Assembly (NCBI GenBank): GCA_947624055.1
Contig: CANQIW010000004.1
Coordinates: 1 to 32,620 of the forward strand
DNA length: 32,620 nt
Origin: an uncultured Lachnospiraceae bacterium
GTDB taxonomy: Bacteria > Bacillota > Clostridia > Lachnospirales > Lachnospiraceae
Direction: 5' to 3'
Below, piece by piece: positions 15,617 through 23,701 of this stretch (position 1 is its first letter; each line of letters starts with the position of its first letter). The translations under genes and the position numbers were made by a program. Below the pieces are notes generated by a model. That model searched no databases. It worked only from the letters and a program-made list of their open reading frames with translations, and was not told where the DNA came from.

Positions 15617-16594
15617 ATGAATATATTGATCGTACACAGCTGTCATATCAATGCTTTTCCACCTGTGAGAAATCTGATCGAGATTCTGTTGCGGAATGGT
15701 CATCATGTTACATTAGTGACCAGGGATAAGAGTGGATTGTATTTGGAAAACACAGATAACTTTAAATACATTGTTTTACCTGAAGCAAAAAAAGGAAAGC
15801 TACGCTCTTTATTTTCTTATATCGAGAAACTGTACAGGTTAAGAAGAATTGTAAGGAAAGAAATGGAATCCTGCGATGTTTTATGGACGACGACCGATTC
15901 TACAGTGCGTGATCTGGGGAAAATGGTTCTCGACTATAAACATGTGATGCAGTTGATGGAGTTGATCGAGGACATCCCATTGGTACCGGGACAGTATATG
16001 ATTCAAATGAACATAAAGAAATATGCGCAAAAAGCGAATAAGGTGGTGGTTCCGGAGTATAATCGCGCCCATATCCAGAAAACCTGGTGGGGTCTGAAAG
16101 AGTTACCAACGATATTGCCGAATAAAATGACGATGCAGGATATCGCTGAGATCCCGGCAGAAGTGAAAGAAGTATTGGATCAGTTAAATAAAGAAAAGAG
16201 AAAGATTATTCTTTACCAGGGAGTATTTAATAATGACAGGGATCTTGACTTGTATGCGCAGGCGATTGAAAGAATAAACGATGAATACTGCTTATACATT
16301 ATGGGGCAGGATATGCCCTACCGAAAAGAACTGTGCAGCAGATATCCGACGGTCAAATACATACCGTTTATCAAACCGCCGTTTCACCTCTGTATTACAA
16401 AAATGGCACATATTGGTCTGCTGCCGTACAAAGTTGAGAAAATCAAGCATGTTTCAGTATTAAATGTGTTATATTGTGCGCCCAATAAGATTTATGATTA
16501 CGCCGCATGCGGACTGCCTATGATCGGTTCGGATGTTCCGGGCTTGGCATATCCTTTCGCAACAAGCGGGATCGGTTATGTGTGTAAAAAATAG
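15617..16594 (+). CDS. Glycosyltransferase family 4, cut short by an in-frame TAG
   Basis: 325 aa as read. It begins MNILIVHSCHINAFPP in the usual GT-B way. The C-terminal domain shows IILYQGVFNNDRDLDLY and the donor-site segment PNKIYDYAACGLPMIGSDVPGL, the GT4 E-x7-E-like region. Reading stops at TAG 16592-16594, but the same frame runs on for 43 more sense codons to TGA 16724-16726. There it overlaps the next gene's ATG in the classic ATGA arrangement. The ancestral gene was therefore 15617-16726, and the TAG is a nonsense mutation, a sequencing error or a readthrough site. Catalytic residues are kept; the lost part is the C-terminal helix that packs back on the N-domain in GT-B enzymes, so activity may be impaired. 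The upstream 102 bp are AT-rich with a weak ribosome site. Confidence 0.85.
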   Translation: MNILIVHSCHINAFPPVRNLIEILLRNGHHVTLVTRDKSGLYLENTDNFKYIVLPEAKKGKLRSLFSYIEKLYRLRRIVRKEMESCDVLWTTTDSTVRDLGKMVLDYKHVMQLMELIEDIPLVPGQYMIQMNIKKYAQKANKVVVPEYNRAHIQKTWWGLKELPTILPNKMTMQDIAEIPAEVKEVLDQLNKEKRKIILYQGVFNNDRDLDLYAQAIERINDEYCLYIMGQDMPYRKELCSRYPTVKYIPFIKPPFHLCITKMAHIGLLPYKVEKIKHVSVLNVLYCAPNKIYDYAACGLPMIGSDVPGLAYPFATSGIGYVCKK

Positions 16595-16726
16595 ACAGTC
16601 GATGAAGTGATTCAAATTGTGAGAACGATCGAGTCGAGATATGACGATATGGTTGATCGTTGTTATGCGTTTTATAAAGAGACGGATATGGATTCCATTG
16701 TCAATACGATCTTGGAGGGTATATGA
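16595..16726 (+). pseudogene. Detached C-terminal tail of the GT4 gene
   Basis: In-frame continuation past TAG 16592-16594: 43 codons beginning TVDEVIQIVRTIESRYDD and ending VNTILEGI before TGA. This is what the C-terminal helices of GT4 enzymes look like. The TGA overlaps the ATG of the Wzy-like gene (16723), so loss of translation here could also reduce coupled expression of that gene. Confidence 0.75.
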
Positions 16727-17982
16727 AAATATCAATAACGAGGGAGAAGCTGATCGCCCTATTGATATTGTTGCCGTATGTAGAAGGCGATTTTTTAACG
16801 AAATATATTCAGATTTATTTTAATGAAACGTTTATAAGAGCAATATCGGTTATTTATATTATTGTAACCATGTTATTTGCTGTTTTGGTATTTACAAAAA
16901 AGAAATGGAAAAGTCATCAGGGTTACAGGGGACTCATGACTACATTTGCTGTCTATACGTTTTTTCAGGTTTTATTTGCAGCAGATAATGTTTTAAATTC
17001 ATTCTGCGTATGGATCTGGGTCAGTATTCCTATGCTTTTCGGAATTGTTGTGGGTGAATACTGCGAGCAAAGACGGCTTTGTTACAGAGACATCATTATC
17101 CATATGATCAGATGGTTTTGCGTATACCTCGTGGTTGTGTTGGTGTATAACGTGGCAGTACACCACCTGTTTATCAATCCGACTTTCAGACTGAGTCCAC
17201 GAGGGGGCGGAGCTGTGATTTTTGGATATACGATCGCCGTTGTGTTTGCATTCTGTGTTCAATACCGGGATTTTTTCTCAAAGAGGGAGTATTACATATT
17301 ATTAGCGATCCTTTCAGTTGGCGCTTTGGGAACTGAAAGCAGAGCGGCCATTTGGCCTATTGTATTTCTGTGGATCATTAATTTTGAACTGGCAGAACTG
17401 ACTGTAAAAAAAATCATTTTTATGGTTTTACTTATTTTTGTGCTGGTATTTTTCAGTGAATTAGATTTCAGTAACCTGGCGAATACTACTGAATTTATTG
17501 GATGGAAAAGACTATTTAATACAAGCAGTGTGAGGCGGTCTCTCACACTTGTAAATACTATGATCCTGTTTGGCAGAACTTCCTTTATGACAAAAATATT
17601 TGGCGTTGGACTTAATGATTTCTTTCCCTATCAAAAATGGGTTATGCAGGTAAATGATGTGGATTTAAATATGATTACACGTGATAGAATTTCGGTTTTG
17701 GTTCAGCCGCATAATTCTTTTCTATACGCGCTGATGGAGAGCGGACTGTTAGGTTTTTTGCTTCTGCTGGGGATTTTCATCTACGCTGTATGGTCATTCA
17801 TGCACTATAGGACAGATAATTACATCTTTAAGATCGTCTTTGTCGGTGTTATATTTTTGGCTAACTGTTTCGATTCTGTTTTTTACGTACAACCTGGCGC
17901 GGCGGGCACGCTATGGCTGTTGCTGATCATCACAATAAATGAGAATAAACAAAAATACTATGAGCAAAGAGTAAATATATGA
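16723..17982 (+). CDS. Wzy-like polysaccharide polymerase (multi-spanning membrane protein)
   Basis: 419 aa with about ten to twelve hydrophobic segments spread along its length (for example AISVIYIIVTMLFAVLVF, MVLLIFVLVFF and GFLLLLGIFIYAVWSF). A larger loop lies before LVQPHNSFLYALMESGLLG, the PHNxxL motif typical of O-antigen ligase/polymerase (Wzy_C-like) proteins. It would polymerise lipid-linked repeat units on the outer face of the membrane. ATG 16723 overlaps the ancestral stop of the GT4 gene, and its own TGA region overlaps the flippase ATG at 17979. Such polymerases are highly divergent, so the call rests on topology, the PHNS motif and the neighbouring flippase. Confidence 0.82.
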   Translation: MKISITREKLIALLILLPYVEGDFLTKYIQIYFNETFIRAISVIYIIVTMLFAVLVFTKKKWKSHQGYRGLMTTFAVYTFFQVLFAADNVLNSFCVWIWVSIPMLFGIVVGEYCEQRRLCYRDIIIHMIRWFCVYLVVVLVYNVAVHHLFINPTFRLSPRGGGAVIFGYTIAVVFAFCVQYRDFFSKREYYILLAILSVGALGTESRAAIWPIVFLWIINFELAELTVKKIIFMVLLIFVLVFFSELDFSNLANTTEFIGWKRLFNTSSVRRSLTLVNTMILFGRTSFMTKIFGVGLNDFFPYQKWVMQVNDVDLNMITRDRISVLVQPHNSFLYALMESGLLGFLLLLGIFIYAVWSFMHYRTDNYIFKIVFVGVIFLANCFDSVFYVQPGAAGTLWLLLIITINENKQKYYEQRVNI

Positions 17983-19247
17983 AATTTGACATTATGAGCT
18001 ATGGAAAATCGTTATTTAGAAAGCGTTCTGTTAAAAACGGGATATGGTTATATACCCTGCAGTTTTTTAATATGGTGCTGCCGCTGGTGACTTTACCATA
18101 TATAACCAGGATTTTAGGCGCTTCACAGTATGGCGTTTTTTCGATCGTTCTGAATTTTGTTTCTTATCTGCAAGTTGTTGTAGAGTATGGGTTTGCTTTA
18201 TCTGCGACCCGGAGTGTGGCCCTGGCGCACGAAAAAGATGACCTGAGCAGCTTATTTACGACAGTAGTGTGCTCCAGACTGGTTTTGTTTGTTATCTGTA
18301 TCATGCTCACCGTAGGGAATATCCTGATTTTTGACAGACCTTTGGTAACGAATCTATGTTTCCTTACGTTATCGTGCAGCCTGATCGGCTACGTTCTGCA
18401 GGAAAATTGGATTTTTCAGGGCAAGCAGGAAATGAAATATATTTCCATATGCACAATCATTGCAAGAAGCGTAACTACTTTATTGATATTCTTTGTAATT
18501 AAGTCGCCGGATGACATTCTTCTTTATTGTATTCTGTATTCGCTTTCTCCGATCCTTGCAAACTTGATTGGCACGACATTGGCAATGAGAAGGTATCATC
18601 TGCGGTTTGTTAAAATAGAGATATCGGATCTGATTGCTTCTCTGAAAAGCGGAATGTACATATTTTTCAGCCAGTTAAGCTCAAAGGTCTTTGGAGCGAT
18701 AGGGGTCACTTTTCTCGGTATGTTTGCCAGCAACAAGGATGTTGGAATTTATTCGGCGATATACAAGATACCTTATGTCATTATGCTTTTATGGAGTCCG
18801 ATCGGACAGATATTGTATCCGATCACGAGTAAAAGGATAGCGGCTTCTAATGTAGATGGGTATCGTTTTATTCGAAGGATAAAGAAATATGCACTGGCAT
18901 TTTTTGGAGTGATAGCTCTTGGCATCGGAGCGTTTGCAAAACCGGTTACCTCTATCGCTTTTGGAAAAGAATATGCGTCCAGGTTTTATATTATCTATCC
19001 TTTACTGGCGTGGGATCTGTTAGGGATAAATAATAATTTTGAAGGAATCCAGACATTGGTTGGAAGCGGCTGCGATAAAGAGTATAGCAGATGTTTTCAG
19101 ATTGGAGTTGTTGGAACGGTTCTTTTTAATTTTATATTTATCTATACAATGGGAATTAATGGCGCCGCAATTGCTCCTTTAGTATCAGAAGGATTACTGG
19201 CGCTTTTGCTGCATATCCAAATTAAAAAGATCGGGAAATACAAATGA
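17979..19247 (+). CDS. Wzx-like oligosaccharide flippase
   Basis: 422 aa, integral membrane protein of the polysaccharide-transport branch of the MVF/MOP superfamily. The N-terminus NGIWLYTLQFFNMVLPLVTLP followed by YITRILGASQYGVFS is the hallmark of Wzx/RfbX proteins, and further hydrophobic helices run to the C-terminus. It would flip undecaprenyl-linked repeat units across the membrane for the Wzy-like polymerase. Overlapping ATGA junctions with the upstream gene show tight translational coupling. I see no truncation; length is normal for the family. Confidence 0.92.
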   Translation: MKFDIMSYGKSLFRKRSVKNGIWLYTLQFFNMVLPLVTLPYITRILGASQYGVFSIVLNFVSYLQVVVEYGFALSATRSVALAHEKDDLSSLFTTVVCSRLVLFVICIMLTVGNILIFDRPLVTNLCFLTLSCSLIGYVLQENWIFQGKQEMKYISICTIIARSVTTLLIFFVIKSPDDILLYCILYSLSPILANLIGTTLAMRRYHLRFVKIEISDLIASLKSGMYIFFSQLSSKVFGAIGVTFLGMFASNKDVGIYSAIYKIPYVIMLLWSPIGQILYPITSKRIAASNVDGYRFIRRIKKYALAFFGVIALGIGAFAKPVTSIAFGKEYASRFYIIYPLLAWDLLGINNNFEGIQTLVGSGCDKEYSRCFQIGVVGTVLFNFIFIYTMGINGAAIAPLVSEGLLALLLHIQIKKIGKYK

Positions 19248-19264
19248 CAGATTTGGAGGGGATT

Positions 19265-20404
19265 ATGAAGAAGATTATGCTGGTTTTCGGAACCAGGCCG
19301 GAAGCGATAAAAATGTGCCCCTTGGTTAACGAATTAAAGAAAAGGAAGGGTATTCAGGTGGTGGTCTGTGTTACGGGCCAGCACAGACAGATGCTGGATG
19401 AGGTTTTATCAGTATTTCGTGTTGTTCCGGATTATGATCTGTCTATCATGAAGCAGGGACAGACCCTGTTCGACATTACTGCGAATATCCTGGAGCGGAT
19501 TCGTTTTGTTTTGGAAGAAGCTGCGCCGGATGTGGTTCTGGTACATGGCGATACTTCTACTACGTTTGTGACGGCATTGGCATGTTTTTATCTCCGCATC
19601 CCTGTAGGACATGTGGAAGCCGGACTCAGAACTCATAATATCTTCTCCCCCTATCCGGAAGAGTTCAATCGGCAGGCCGTAAGCATCATTTCAAGATATA
19701 ACTTTGCCCCGACGCAGCTCGCCGCACGGAATCTCATTCAGGAAGGGAAGGATCCTTCCACGGTTTATATTACAGGCAATACTGTTATTGATGCCATGCG
19801 CTATACTGTGAAGGAGGATTATACCCATCCGGAACTGGATTGGGCGGGGGATGGAAGACTCATTTTTATTACGGCCCACCGTCGAGAGAATCTCGGAGAG
19901 CCGATGCGCCGAATGTTCCGTGCAATCCGACGTGTCCTGAATGAACATCCCGAGTGCAGGGCTGTATTTCCGATTCATATGAATCCATTAGTGCGAGAAG
20001 CCGCAGACGCAGAACTGCGGGGCTGCAGCCAGATCCATATTATTGAACCGATCGAGGTATTCGATTGCCACAACTTTGAAGCACGATGTTATCTTTGCCT
20101 GACGGATTCCGGCGGAATCCAGGAGGAATGCCCGTCCTATGGAAAACCTGTTCTGGTAATGAGGGATACGACCGAGCGGCCGGAAGGGGTAGAAGCGGGA
20201 ACCTTGAGGTTGGTGGGGACGGATGAAGACGTCATTTACAAGAATTTTAAAGAACTGCTGGAGGATAAAGAGGCGTATCTTTCCATGACCCGTGTATGTA
20301 ATCCCTATGGCGATGGTCATGCGTGTGAAAGGATAGCGAATATCCTTGAAGGGAAAGCATATTCAGCATGGGATGGAGCCGATCCTCAAATGGAAAGAAG
20401 GTAA
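19265..20404 (+). CDS. wecB: UDP-N-acetylglucosamine 2-epimerase (non-hydrolysing)
   Basis: 379 aa from ATG 19265, placed after GGAGGGG and giving the canonical start MKKIMLVFGTRPEAIKM; an ATG at 19244 overlapping the flippase stop is less likely. Diagnostic segments are all present: VTGQHRQMLDEVL, VHGDTSTTF, GHVEAGLRT, PYPEEFNRQ, TAHRRENLG, PIHMNP and LTDSGGIQEECPSYGKPVLV. WecB/MnaA converts UDP-GlcNAc to UDP-ManNAc without releasing UDP; the hydrolysing NeuC type is related, and the sequence looks more like WecB. Product ManNAc could enter the repeat unit directly or feed the acidic-sugar genes that follow. Confidence 0.93.
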   Translation: MKKIMLVFGTRPEAIKMCPLVNELKKRKGIQVVVCVTGQHRQMLDEVLSVFRVVPDYDLSIMKQGQTLFDITANILERIRFVLEEAAPDVVLVHGDTSTTFVTALACFYLRIPVGHVEAGLRTHNIFSPYPEEFNRQAVSIISRYNFAPTQLAARNLIQEGKDPSTVYITGNTVIDAMRYTVKEDYTHPELDWAGDGRLIFITAHRRENLGEPMRRMFRAIRRVLNEHPECRAVFPIHMNPLVREAADAELRGCSQIHIIEPIEVFDCHNFEARCYLCLTDSGGIQEECPSYGKPVLVMRDTTERPEGVEAGTLRLVGTDEDVIYKNFKELLEDKEAYLSMTRVCNPYGDGHACERIANILEGKAYSAWDGADPQMERR

Positions 20405-20412
20405 AACAGCAA

Positions 20413-21066
20413 ATGAAAACGGTAGCGTTAATTCCAGTCAAATTAGGCAGTAAACGCGTGCCAGGTAAGAACATTAAGCCGTTTTTCGATGGCACCCCAC
20501 TTATGCATTTCATCCAGCGTGCCTGCCTGGATGCAAAGACAATCAATGAGGTTTACGTATACTGTTCTGATAAAGCTGTGAAGGAATACCTTCTTCCCGG
20601 TGTCCGTTTCCTTCAGAGACCTGAGTATCTGAATGGTGACAATATCAATGCAAATGATTTTATTAAGGAATTTATAAAGTCTGTGGAGGCAGATATTTAT
20701 GTGAATGCCCATACGACATCTCCTTTTGCAAAGCCGGAAACGATTGACGATTTAGTCAATCATGTTGCAAGCGGCGAATATGACAGTGCGTTCTGTGCCG
20801 AAGCTTATCGCACTTTTATGTGGCAGGATGGGAATCCGATCAATTTTGACCCGGATCATTTTCCGCGTACGCAGGATCTTCCGGTGATTTATGGGGAGAC
20901 TTCAATTGCTTATGTGTTTACCAGGGAATCCTTCCTGAAGCATAACAGGAGGCTTGGGTCACATCCATACATCAGAGAGGTAGGTAAAATCGAAGCGATG
21001 GATATTGATTACCCGGAGGATTTTGAAATCTGCAATGCAATTTATAAGGAGATAATGAAGAAATGA
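20413..21066 (+). CDS. CMP-sugar synthetase (acylneuraminate cytidylyltransferase family)
   Basis: 217 aa from ATG 20413, 8 nt after the epimerase stop. The N-terminal IPVKLGSKRVPGKNIKP is the NeuA/KdsB-type nucleotide-binding signature (R/K-x-GSKR-x-KN). NAHTTSPFAKPETIDD is the conserved segment around the CTP site, and the protein ends with the typical EAMDIDYPEDFEICNAIY helix. The enzyme would join CMP to a 2-keto sugar acid such as a nonulosonic acid. It is shorter than many NeuA proteins and lacks any fused domain. No NeuB-type synthase is present, so the acid it activates is probably made by the downstream aldolase or elsewhere. Confidence 0.9.
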   Translation: MKTVALIPVKLGSKRVPGKNIKPFFDGTPLMHFIQRACLDAKTINEVYVYCSDKAVKEYLLPGVRFLQRPEYLNGDNINANDFIKEFIKSVEADIYVNAHTTSPFAKPETIDDLVNHVASGEYDSAFCAEAYRTFMWQDGNPINFDPDHFPRTQDLPVIYGETSIAYVFTRESFLKHNRRLGSHPYIREVGKIEAMDIDYPEDFEICNAIYKEIMKK

Positions 21067-22100
21067 GCGTTCAGATAACAGACTGCACGATAAGGGATGG
21101 AGGGTATCTGTTCAATAAGAATTCCAGTCCGGAATTTGTCAGGGGTATTATGAAAGGCCTTGCTGATGCTGGGATCGATTATGTGGAAACCGGTTTTTTG
21201 CAGACAAATGTGACCGGAGATACTTTGGTATATGACAATTCCATCGATGCAAGAAAATATCTCCCTGCAGACCAGGGGGCAACAAAATTTCTTGGATTTT
21301 GTGATAACAGCAGATACTCATTAGATCGACTGGATGTCTATGATGGCAGATCCTTCAAATGGCTCCGTATTTCATTTGCGCAGCATGAAATTGATGAGTC
21401 GCTGGAATTTTGCGCCGGCGCGATGAAGAAGGGCTATTGTGTCCAATTCAATCCTATGGACTCTATCAGCTATACTGACGATGCCAGGGCAAGCTTGATT
21501 GAAAAGGTTAATAAGGTAAAGCCTGCTTCATTTTCCATTGTGGATACATTTGGGGCGATGGACATGGTGGATCTTGTCCACATATTCAGGCAGGTTGATT
21601 CTCTGCTTGACAGAGAAATAAAAATCGGGCTGCATTCTCATGATAATTTAGGATTGTCATGCGCTCTCGCTGAAAGAATGATTGAACTTGCGGAAGAGAC
21701 TGGCAGAGACGTTATTTTAGATGGTTCTCTGTTCGGAATGGGACGGGGCGCCGGGAATGCGAAAACGGAGCTTCTCGCGGATTATATCAATAAGCATTCC
21801 GGAGGACATTATGATCTTCGGAGATTGCTTGAGACAATTGATACATACATCACTCCTGTTTTACCAAGTATACACTGGGGATATGATCTCCCTATGTATA
21901 TATGTGGAACGAAACATTCCCATGTTGACAATGCATACCATCTGAAGAATAAATTCGGATGTACTGCAAACGAGATGTTTGAAGTGATGGAATCATTGTC
22001 CCCGCAGCAAAGGACACGTTATGGAATAGGGTATTCAAAGACAGATTTTTCGCAGCTTGACGCATTATATGAAAGCTACAGGAAGGGAACTATGTCATGA
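21063..22100 (+). CDS. DRE-TIM (HMGL/DmpG-like) aldolase
   Basis: 345 aa overlapping the cytidylyltransferase stop by 4 nt (ATGA). TDCTIRDGGYLFN near the N-terminus is the DRE-TIM metallolyase signature (D-T/C-x-R-D-G). GLHSHDNLGLSCALA supplies the metal-binding His pair, and DGSLFGMGRGAGNAKTE is the G-x-G-R-x-x-GN motif near the C-terminal side of the barrel. Relatives include 4-hydroxy-2-oxovalerate aldolase (DmpG), isopropylmalate and citramalate synthases. A DmpG-type reaction run in synthesis joins pyruvate to an aldehyde to give a 2-keto-4-hydroxy acid, the same functional array as in sialic acid and Kdo. That role here is inference from context. Confidence 0.86.
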   Translation: MSVQITDCTIRDGGYLFNKNSSPEFVRGIMKGLADAGIDYVETGFLQTNVTGDTLVYDNSIDARKYLPADQGATKFLGFCDNSRYSLDRLDVYDGRSFKWLRISFAQHEIDESLEFCAGAMKKGYCVQFNPMDSISYTDDARASLIEKVNKVKPASFSIVDTFGAMDMVDLVHIFRQVDSLLDREIKIGLHSHDNLGLSCALAERMIELAEETGRDVILDGSLFGMGRGAGNAKTELLADYINKHSGGHYDLRRLLETIDTYITPVLPSIHWGYDLPMYICGTKHSHVDNAYHLKNKFGCTANEMFEVMESLSPQQRTRYGIGYSKTDFSQLDALYESYRKGTMS

Positions 22101-23696
22101 ATTGTGCAGAGTATCTTGTTGATTTTCTGATAAAAAAGGGAGTTACTGATGTGTTTGGTTATTCGGGTGGATATATTGTACCTTTTATTGATGCATTATA
22201 TTCCCGTAAAGGGGAGATTAATGTTCACGTCTGCTACAATGAGCAGGGATGCGCCTATGCTGCCGACGGTTATGCACGCGCCAGTGGGAAACTTGGAGTA
22301 TATTTTACGACTTCCGGACCCGGCGCTGTGAATGCTTTTGGCGGACTTGCAGATGCCTGGTTTGACGGTGTACCACTGATGGGCATAAGTGGAAATGTGC
22401 CGACGAACGAACAGAGGGGGTATTCCGGCGTCAGGCAGAATGGATTTCAGGAAATGGAAATTGTATCTATGACCAAGCATATTACAAAATATTCTGTTTC
22501 ACCGAACCATGCGGAATCTTTTCCGGATATCGTGTCCAGGGCATACAATCTTGCCACAACTGGCAGACAAGGGGGTGTGGTTATTGATTTTCCGTTTGAC
22601 ATCCAAGAAACCAGTATTGATCATAGGTAATGGAGCCCGTGCGGCTGATGCCGGCGACCTTATTTATAAATTTATAGAGAAAACGCATATTCCGGTACTA
22701 ACCAGCATGAATACTGTCGATATGGTACAGGATAAATATCGTATCGGCTTTATTGGTACATATGGGAACAGGATAGCCAATATGATCCTGAATGAATGCG
22801 ATTTCGTAATCTCTGTCGGTGCAAGACTTGGTCTGCGCCAGATCGGGCATATGAAAGAGCTGTTTGCGCCTCATGCAAAACTTATCCGATGCGATGTTGA
22901 TCAATATGAGTTGGGAAGGCAGGTTAAGGAGGACGAAGAAAAATATAATTTCGATGCCAGATACTTTATGGAATTACTTTTGAAAGAGGAAATTCCCGAC
23001 TATATCGACTGGTGGAACAGATGTCATACGGCAAAAAAGTTGCTGGAGGGATACGATGATACAGAAGGTAATATACTGATTGATCATATTGCCCGGTTAT
23101 TGCCGGAAAATCCGATCGTGACTGTGGATATTGGGCAGACAGTTTGCTGGGTAGCACAGTCGCTTTGGCTTAAAGGGATAAATGGAAGGATCATCATAGG
23201 TGGAAGTTATGGAGCTATGGGGGTTGGGCTTCCATATGCTATCGGAGCATCGATCTCGAATAATAAGGGGATCACATACTGTATTACTGGTGATGGTGGG
23301 TTACAGATGAACATTCAGGAACTTGAGACGGTAAAGAGAGAAAAGCTACCTATAAAGATTCTTGTTGTGAATAACAGGGAGCTGGGCAAGATCAGTGAAA
23401 TTCAACATAGCTCCTATCATGACAGGTTTTGCATCACAACTGCTGAAAGTGGTTATACCGTTCCGGATTTTGAAAAGATAGCGATAGCATACGGCATTAA
23501 AGCGGCCACCTTGCCCTCTTACCAAGGACTTGAGGGATATAAAAGTTGGCTATATGATAACGAACCATGCTTGCTGAATATTATGCTTACGCAATTGACA
23601 CTTTTGATTCCCAAAATAAAGTGGGAAACGGGCACGATTAAACCTGATTTAGAAGGAGCTCTCCTTCAAAAAGTAAATTCCCTCATAGGAGCGTAG
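22097..23696 (+). pseudogene. Thiamine-diphosphate enzyme (acetolactate-synthase-like), frameshifted and missing its linker
   Basis: The N-terminal PYR domain is read in one frame (22097-22630) and the rest in the next frame up to 23696. N-part: YNEQGCAYAADGYAR contains the catalytic Glu, and PGAVNAFGGLADAWFDGVPL is typical. C-part: KPVLIIGNGAR starts the middle domain, and GDGGLQMNIQELETVK to VVNN is the ThDP-binding GDG...N motif. The switch falls at about 22604-22610. There FPFDIQ of the first frame meets KKPVLIIG of the second with essentially nothing between, whereas relatives have a linker of roughly 30-45 residues. A deletion that also changed frame explains both facts better than a single-base error. 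The full-length enzyme would have condensed or decarboxylated a 2-keto acid such as pyruvate. Start ATG overlaps the aldolase stop. Confidence 0.82.
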
Positions 23697-23701
23697 AAAA
23701 T

